Shown piece after piece: positions 8,401 through 12,126 of a stretch of DNA of 12,126 bases. Numbering within the stretch: position 1 is the stretch's first letter; every line of letters starts with the position of its first letter. This stretch comes from Candidatus Cloacimonadota bacterium. GTDB lineage: Bacteria > Cloacimonadota > Cloacimonadia > Cloacimonadales > JAOZMQ01. The notes beneath the pieces were generated by a model. That model was not told the origin of the DNA, did no database searches, and saw nothing but the letters and a program-made list of their open reading frames with translations. The stretch spans positions 1-12,126 of the forward strand of contig JAOZMQ010000052.1 of the NCBI GenBank assembly GCA_029934195.1. Direction: 5' to 3'. Made by a program: the position numbers and the translations under genes.

Positions 8401-8700
8401 AATAATGTTATTGAGCATGGATTACATACAGAGCAAGACACACAAATTTCAATTATTTTGAGTATTGAAAAAGATATTTCTATTGAATTTCTTGATTTCG
8501 GAATATCCTGGGAACTTCCAACTTTTTTATCTTCTGATATTGTTCTTAGTGATAATGATTTTTTAAATAATGAAGAACGTGGAAGAGGTTTAAAAATCAT
8601 TAAAACAATGATTTCTTACGCCTCTCGTTCAAGATATGAAAACATTAATAAAACTGTTTTTAAAATTGCTTTAAATGGAGGGAAAAATGCCAAAAGTTAG
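5434..8700 (+). CDS. Response-regulator / PAS / GAF / PP2C (SpoIIE-type) phosphatase with C-terminal HATPase
   Basis: A soluble signalling protein of 1088 residues. A REC domain (1-120) has acidic pocket D10/D11, phospho-acceptor D54, S82 and K104. Two PAS-like domains (about 138-243 and 256-375), a GAF domain (about 383-545), and a third, LOV-like PAS (about 559-673) follow. A helical linker leads to a SpoIIE/RsbU-type PP2C phosphatase (about 710-935) with RVGGD (D726), GDISGHG (D744), N-A-G-H-P, Y-T-D-G (D872) and S-D-D-F (D925). An RsbW-like HATPase (about 945-1080) has E987/N991/H995, D1021-F-G and G-R-G-L (1050-1053). In the known partner-switching scheme the phosphatase activates, and the kinase inactivates, an anti-anti-sigma protein; no such partner is in the window. 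No membrane segments are evident. The gene overlaps the next by 14 bases, so a role in controlling or reporting on polysaccharide synthesis is plausible but inferred. Confidence 0.93.
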   Translation: MKKKILIVEDDKIAAKDLAEQLQELDYDVVGSFPTGEESIVFAKHNNPDLILMDIVLRGEIDGIDTAAEILRFYNVPIIYVSGSFDERTIQRAKVTDNYGYILKPYEKHHLYAMIEMAFLKHKIEEQLRKSEKETKVFLQGIPDLIFRINREGLILDIKNTNISDFLLYQEEFLGEKIIDAFPRETALEFLLYINNTLKGNESKPIVFSLIRNSVLMYFEVRMEKLYENEVIAIIRNITDKKLKDNEIFLYSTKLKTLINNLNEGILLEDSEYNTAHINQSFCDTFGLEKNLRDYIGQKSLFNQIAENDDTHQYDQMFKKISIIDKLKVAVAHREIKLTNNRFYEIDYIPIYRNKVFSGQLWVFRDVSAKKKSEAALVYRLRFESMISFLSTRLVDIKYYEIKKALLLSLKEIGEFVGANRCYIYEFSKNEKVMIKLFEWLKDDQNKEMELKTKIPTRLMPWWDLKMQRRQYVYIPDVDLMPQEAYREQKLFKLQKLKSVLASPIQYEKKLFGFFGLDFKESYQLLGDDTIELLNIAGQLLVNAIMKMRREEEMHLFSRVIDSSGNGIIITDPNKYETPIVYTNPAFENITGYSSNQVLGKNYLFLKGEQTEHKTLEHIEKSINNGEPCHVVLKNYKQNGDYFWNDMAFSPVFNYEKKITHYIGSFSDITKQRNAELKLQELYNSLVDDIDTASKIQSYLVPTGIHFINEIAFSAYYSPSTRVGGDLFDILKLDENRHLVYIGDISGHGVQAALLMTAVKSIITMIMHQNLNDKPSAILERLNNYLMDEIFSKMNNYLTILLGIINFKTHEFTYCNAGHPSLIEYDILHKKISLTKEEGSIPVGWKRNYKYTKDGDHVVKITPEKLFFLYTDGIFECNDENGMELGIHGLMDIIVKEVNHSPCLAIPQKIKHFLRESKYDLYSDDFTILSFQSIGNLKQDAKKRKKVFQINADFQNVCKIRTQAEKLIIEWTSDNILAFKVELLVNEFLNNVIEHGLHTEQDTQISIILSIEKDISIEFLDFGISWELPTFLSSDIVLSDNDFLNNEERGRGLKIIKTMISYASRSRYENINKTVFKIALNGGKNAKS
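8677..8682 (+). promoter_or_regulatory. Ribosome-binding site deciding the GT2 start at 8687
   Basis: GGAGGG lies four bases before ATG 8687, inside the end of the regulator gene. The alternative ATG at 8675 overlaps this site and adds only M-E-G-K, so 8687 (M-P-K-V-S-I-I) is the better start. It also matches where GT2 enzymes normally begin. Confidence 0.8.
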
Positions 8701-9559
8701 TATAATTATGCGGTCATTAAATGATATAGCATATATTGAAAATACATTAAAAATGATATTTTCACAGAATTTTACAGATTTTGAATTAATCAATGTTGAT
8801 TCCGGATCTACAGATGGAACATTTGAAATTATAAAAAAATATAATAAGAATATTGTTTATCAAATCAAATCAGAAGATTATATTCCCGGTAGAGTTCTCA
8901 ATAAAGCAATTGAAAAAGCTTCAGGAGATATCATCGTTTTTAATAATTCTGATTGCATTCCAACCCACAAAGAATGGTTAGAAAATTTAATTCGTCCTTT
9001 AGAAAATAAGAATATTGCCGGAGTCTTTGGTCAGCAAATTCCACGGGCTGATGCTAAAGCTCTAATCGTAAAAGACGGAAATAGAGCGTTTGGTTCTGGT
9101 GAAATTGTAAAAAAATGGAAGAACTTTTTTTCGCTTGCAACAAGTGCAATTAGAAGAGACCTTATTGTGGAATTTCCTTTTAATAATGACCTCCAATATA
9201 ATGAAGATTTGGAATGGTCTTGGAGAATGAAAAAACTTGGATACAAAATTGAATATGTCAAGGACGCAATTGTTGAACATTCTCATAATTATAGTAAGCA
9301 AGGTCTTTACAAAAGATTTTGGGGAGAAGGCAATACGGAAGGTGCTATTTATGGAAAGAAATATAATATCTTAAGGCACTTTCTTAAACCGCTTTTTGCA
9401 GAAATGGTTAGAGATATAATTTATCTTCTTAAAAGAAATAAATATTCTGAAATATCGGAAGTTTTTTATTATAGACCACGCCAAAAATGGGCTTTTTTCA
9501 TCGGGAATCAAGATTATTTTAACAATATAAAATGGTCAGAAAGAAATGAAAAAAATTAG
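8687..9559 (+). CDS. Family 2 glycosyltransferase, rhamnosyltransferase-like
   Basis: A GT-A fold sugar transferase of 290 residues. It opens with the nucleotide-binding strand V-S-I-I-M-R-S-L-N, then D-S-G-S-T-D-G-T (D38, D43). N-N-S-D-C (86-90) stands where the metal-binding D-x-D is usually found, so metal binding may rest on D89. The catalytic-base region reads Q-Y-N-E-D-L-E-W (E173, D174, E176). I-V-E-H-S-H-N-Y and the pattern G-Q-Q-I-P-R-A-D-A are typical of rhamnosyltransferase-like GT2 enzymes, but the sugar cannot be read from sequence. It probably acts at the inner face of the cytoplasmic membrane on a lipid-linked glycan. It overlaps the regulator gene upstream and the GT4 gene downstream by 14 bases each, implying translational coupling. 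Confidence 0.92.
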   Translation: MPKVSIIMRSLNDIAYIENTLKMIFSQNFTDFELINVDSGSTDGTFEIIKKYNKNIVYQIKSEDYIPGRVLNKAIEKASGDIIVFNNSDCIPTHKEWLENLIRPLENKNIAGVFGQQIPRADAKALIVKDGNRAFGSGEIVKKWKNFFSLATSAIRRDLIVEFPFNNDLQYNEDLEWSWRMKKLGYKIEYVKDAIVEHSHNYSKQGLYKRFWGEGNTEGAIYGKKYNILRHFLKPLFAEMVRDIIYLLKRNKYSEISEVFYYRPRQKWAFFIGNQDYFNNIKWSERNEKN

Positions 9560-10802
9560 ATCCATTCAAGTTCTTAGGCGTTTTGCTTTTGATGAGTGGG
9601 GTGGAACTGAAACAGTTGTCTGGAATTCAACTAAAAAACTTATTGAAAAAGGATTCCAAAGCTCGATAATGTGTACAATTGCTCTTTCAAAAACGGATAA
9701 AGAAATAATTGAGAATGTCTTAATTGAAAGATTTCCATATTCATATACAAGGTTGAATCTGAAAAAGAAATCTATCTTAGATTTAGACAAAAAAGGTGGT
9801 AATCCTTATTCTTGGCAATTATTTAAAAAACTATTAAATTCAGATAGAATTGATATTCTACATTCTCACACAATGCAAAGATTGGCTAATACTGTACGTT
9901 GGATAGCAAGAATAAAAAAAATTCCTTATGTTGTTTCATTCCATGGAGGCTTTTTTGATGTTCCTGAAAGCGAAATGGAAGAAATGTTAAAACCAATGAA
10001 AGGCAGTTTTAATTATGGAAAACTATTTGATATTGCTTTTGATAATGATCATTTTCTAAAAAATGCATCTGGAATTCTTTGTGTTGGATATAATGAATAT
10101 CTGCTCACAAAGGAAAAATATCCAAATAAAATTGTACAGTATTTACCAAATGCCGTTGATATTGAAAAATTCAAAGCAAAAACAACAATCAATATTAAGC
10201 AAAAATTGAAGATTTCTAATGACACAAAATTAATTCTTTGTGTTAGTCGAATAGATTACCAAAAAAATCAAATTTTATTGGTGGAGCTTCTAAAAAAATT
10301 AATTGATAAGCAAGAAAAAGCCCATCTATTATTAATAGGACCTATTACTTCAATTGATTTTTATAATAAAATTAAACAGAAAATTGACATTTTTAATTTA
10401 CAAAAACACATTACAATAATTGAAGGATTAAATCCTGAAGATTCTTTACTTGTGAGTGCTTTTAAATCAGCAGATTGTTTTATTTTACCATCTATTCATG
10501 AACCTTTTGGAATTGTTGCTCTTGAAGCATGGGCTGCAAAATTACCAATAATTGCTTCAAATGTCGGTGGTTTAGGAAGATTGATTGAGAATAAAAAAAC
10601 CGGTTTACAATTTGAATCGAATAATCTTGAGCAACTTTATTTAGCTTATAGCCAATTATTTTCTAACAATTCTTTAAAAGAATCCTTAATAGAGAATTCT
10701 TATCAGGAAGTCTGTGAAAAATATTCATGGGATTCCATTACTGATCAATTGATAAATTTCTATGAAGAAGTAATTGATAAATTTAAAAAGGAAAATAGGT
10801 AA
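9546..10802 (+). CDS. Family 4 glycosyltransferase
   Basis: A retaining GT-B fold transferase of 418 residues. The N-terminal half carries the glycine turn W-G-G-T-E (18-22), I-L-H-S-H-T and V-V-S-F-H-G-G. The C-terminal half has the donor-binding C-V-S-R-I-D-Y-Q-K-N (R235, K240) and the hallmark E-x7-E motif E319-P-F-G-I-V-A-L-E327. Length and layout fit a complete enzyme. There is no signal peptide; action at the cytoplasmic side on a growing glycan is expected. Its start codon overlaps the end of the GT2 gene by 14 bases, with only a weak purine-rich ribosome-binding site (AGAAAGAA), so coupling to upstream translation is likely. Donor and acceptor sugars are unknown. Confidence 0.92.
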   Translation: MKKIRSIQVLRRFAFDEWGGTETVVWNSTKKLIEKGFQSSIMCTIALSKTDKEIIENVLIERFPYSYTRLNLKKKSILDLDKKGGNPYSWQLFKKLLNSDRIDILHSHTMQRLANTVRWIARIKKIPYVVSFHGGFFDVPESEMEEMLKPMKGSFNYGKLFDIAFDNDHFLKNASGILCVGYNEYLLTKEKYPNKIVQYLPNAVDIEKFKAKTTINIKQKLKISNDTKLILCVSRIDYQKNQILLVELLKKLIDKQEKAHLLLIGPITSIDFYNKIKQKIDIFNLQKHITIIEGLNPEDSLLVSAFKSADCFILPSIHEPFGIVALEAWAAKLPIIASNVGGLGRLIENKKTGLQFESNNLEQLYLAYSQLFSNNSLKESLIENSYQEVCEKYSWDSITDQLINFYEEVIDKFKKENR

Positions 10803-10806
10803 AAGA

Positions 10807-11925
10807 ATGTATAGAATCTTTGTTAGTGGAATGGCTTATGATGAGGGGAAATCAGGTATTTCAGATTACACAAATAATGTATTGAAAGAATTAGTTAAAA
10901 ACCATAAAATTGATTTTCTTATGTTTAAAAAAGATGTGGACATTTTTCCCTTTAGACATAAAAATCTAACAATTCTAACTGTTCAAGATTCATTGTCAAA
11001 ACCAATTATAAATATGCTTTGGCACCTATTTATTCTTCCTATTAGTAGAAATTTTAGGAAATATGATTTTATCTTTTTACCTGCTGGAAATCGTCGCCTT
11101 TTCTGGATTTATCCTCAATTTACAATCACTACATTTCATGATCTTTCTCAGTTTCATATTCAAGGAAAATATGATAAATTAAGAATGATTTATATTAAAA
11201 AAATTATACCCTTTTTCTTAAAAAAAGTTCATAGAATCTTTGCAATAAGTGAAAGTACAAAAAATGATTTGATGAGATTTTATCATTTGGAAACTAATAA
11301 AATTCAAGTAAATTATAATGGATATAATCAGGAAAATTTTCGATCTGATATTGTTGTAGATAGAAAAGATCTTCCGATTCCGATTGATAAAAATTTTTTG
11401 CTTTATATCTCAAGAATTGAACATCCGGGGAAAAATCATCTCAACTTAATCAAAGCTTATGAAATCTTACCGGATGAAATTAAGGAGCAATATCATCTTG
11501 TATTTGTTGGAAAAGTATGGGCTGGAAGCGAGCTCGTTTCTGAATATGCCCGAAATTCTAAAGATTCTTCCAGAATACATTTACTTGGTTTTGTGGCATA
11601 CGATTTACTTCCGAAATTGTATAAAGCTGCAACTCTTTATGTTCTTCCATCATTGTATGAAGGATTTGGGATTCCGCTTCTTGAAGCTATGGCTTGTGGA
11701 ACTCCTGTAATCTGTTCCAATGTTTCATCATTACCGGAAGTTGGGGGAAACGCAGTAATTACTTTCAATCCTCATAATGTAAAAGAAATTTCGCAGACGA
11801 TAATAAATACTCTCGTAAATGTTGATTTACAAAATCAAATGATTGAAAAAGGATTGGAACAAGTAAAAAAATTCGATTGGAGAGACCATGCGGAGAAAAT
11901 TGTAAACGAATTTCAGAACTCCTGA
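10807..11925 (+). CDS. Family 4 glycosyltransferase, second copy
   Basis: A GT-B fold transferase of 372 residues. M-Y-R-I-F-V-S-G-M begins the first beta strand, then G-K-S-G-I-S-D-Y provides the glycine-rich turn. T-T-F-H-D-L-S-Q and F-A-I-S-E-S-T lie in the acceptor half. The donor half shows Y-I-S-R-I-E-H-P-G-K-N (R203, K209) and the E-x7-E motif E285-G-F-G-I-P-L-L-E293, followed by A-C-G-T-P-V. I chose ATG 10807 over the in-frame ATG at 10774. It places the first strand at the N terminus, has AGGT at 10797-10800 upstream, and leaves four bases after the previous stop. It is clearly diverged from the preceding GT4 and so probably adds a different residue. The gene ends in TGA, showing that TGA is an ordinary stop here. 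Confidence 0.92.
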   Translation: MYRIFVSGMAYDEGKSGISDYTNNVLKELVKNHKIDFLMFKKDVDIFPFRHKNLTILTVQDSLSKPIINMLWHLFILPISRNFRKYDFIFLPAGNRRLFWIYPQFTITTFHDLSQFHIQGKYDKLRMIYIKKIIPFFLKKVHRIFAISESTKNDLMRFYHLETNKIQVNYNGYNQENFRSDIVVDRKDLPIPIDKNFLLYISRIEHPGKNHLNLIKAYEILPDEIKEQYHLVFVGKVWAGSELVSEYARNSKDSSRIHLLGFVAYDLLPKLYKAATLYVLPSLYEGFGIPLLEAMACGTPVICSNVSSLPEVGGNAVITFNPHNVKEISQTIINTLVNVDLQNQMIEKGLEQVKKFDWRDHAEKIVNEFQNS

Positions 11926-12044
11926 CCTCATAGTTTTCTTTTTTCGCTAATTCTGTAAATAGTATCTGAACGAAAAGGAATTTTTTAACCATGAAGAACA
12001 GAAGTTCATGAAGAAAAATTAATTGGAAAATTATTTATTTTTCA
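11926..12044. other. Non-coding spacer after the glycosyltransferase cluster
   Basis: No gene with a ribosome-binding site and no clear hairpin-plus-T-run terminator is seen after the last stop codon. The stretch includes an inverted/direct repeat motif at 11986-12018 and leads into the hairpin repeats at 12045. Those hairpins might help end transcription, but they lack the usual T-run. Confidence 0.5.
11986..12018 (+). repeat. Short ATGAAGAA-type repeat with CATGAA/TTCATG inverted arms
   Basis: CATGAA (11990-11995) and TTCATG (12005-12010) form inverted arms around nine bases, and CATGAAGAA recurs as a direct repeat. The pattern AACC-ATGAAGAA-CAGAAG resembles the common intergenic element built of AACCACGAAGAACACGAAG-like units. 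I infer a degenerate copy of it. Confidence 0.45.
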
Positions 12045-12126
12045 GCTTCATAGAAGCGACATCTATGTAGTCCAATGCGTTAGCGTTGGGTAAAGAAAAA
12101 AGAGAATTAAGCTACAGAGTAGCGAC
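12045..12126 (+). repeat. Structured interspersed repeat, plus orientation, cut by window edge
   Basis: Three hairpins in order. GCTTC-ATA-GAAGC (12045-12057) is followed by GACAT. CCAATGC-GTTA-GCGTTGG (12072-12089) includes one T-G wobble pair. GCTAC-AGA-GTAGC (12111-12123) is followed by GAC at the window end. The distance between the two 5-3-5 hairpins is 66 bases. It matches the − strand block at 41-121 in order, spacing and linker sequence. The last 12 bases equal the first 12 bases of the window. Confidence 0.75.

Noticed and set aside
8675..8689. GT2 start at ATG 8675
   Set aside because: The strong GGAGGG site lies inside that start and is correctly placed for ATG 8687.
10774..10809. 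Second GT4 start at ATG 10774
   Set aside because: It would add a Lys/Arg-rich stretch before the first beta strand and overlap the upstream gene by 29 bases. ATG 10807 has better family fit and a nearby AGGT.
11459..11710. Small + strand frame inside the last glycosyltransferase
   Set aside because: It lies in another frame of a gene with clear GT4 motifs, and its translation shows no recognisable domain.
1..12126. Circular element, because the first and last 12 bases are identical
   Set aside because: Twelve bases is too short for an assembly overlap and lies inside a repeated hairpin. No replication, mobilisation or phage genes are present, and the gene content is chromosomal.

Overview
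The window comes from an AT-rich bacterium of the FCB superphylum. Cloacimonadota or a close relative is my best guess, not a proof. The clues are a C-terminal sorting domain of the YPNPFNP type, used by Por/type IX-like secretion, a thioredoxin-like domain of the Omp28-related sort, and the style of the transketolase and glycosyltransferases. All genes lie on the + strand.

Layout. Bases 1-121 hold small hairpin repeats, followed by a spacer with a consensus-like promoter. Bases 466-3117 encode a large secreted protein whose frame is interrupted by one TGA codon at 568-570. That TGA sits where the first Cys of a thioredoxin-like W-C-G-Y-C motif is expected, so I read it as selenocysteine (W-U-G-Y-C). 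A GC-rich stretch that can fold into a stem-loop follows it at once, as expected for a bacterial SECIS. A strong terminator closes this gene. Bases 3325-5223 encode a full-length transketolase. Bases 5434-11925 form a tight cluster of four genes: a 1088-residue regulator (REC, PAS, PAS, GAF, LOV-like PAS, PP2C/SpoIIE phosphatase, HATPase), a GT2 glycosyltransferase and two GT4 glycosyltransferases. Overlaps or gaps within the cluster are at most 14 bases. Bases 11926-12126 are non-coding and hold a second cluster of the same hairpin repeats.

How the genes fit together. The last four genes look like one transcription unit linking a partner-switching type signalling protein to assembly of a surface or extracellular polysaccharide. 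The transketolase is a housekeeping gene of the pentose phosphate pathway. The first gene is a stand-alone secreted protein, probably redox-active.

The main discovery candidate is the secreted selenoprotein. If correct, it joins an extracytoplasmic UxxC thioredoxin-like domain to PKD, beta-helix, dockerin-like and sorting domains. The second is a family of structured repeats at both ends of the window, whose stems differ by compensatory changes. No Sec machinery genes (selA, selB, selC, selD) are present in the window, so the Sec reading rests on local sequence only.
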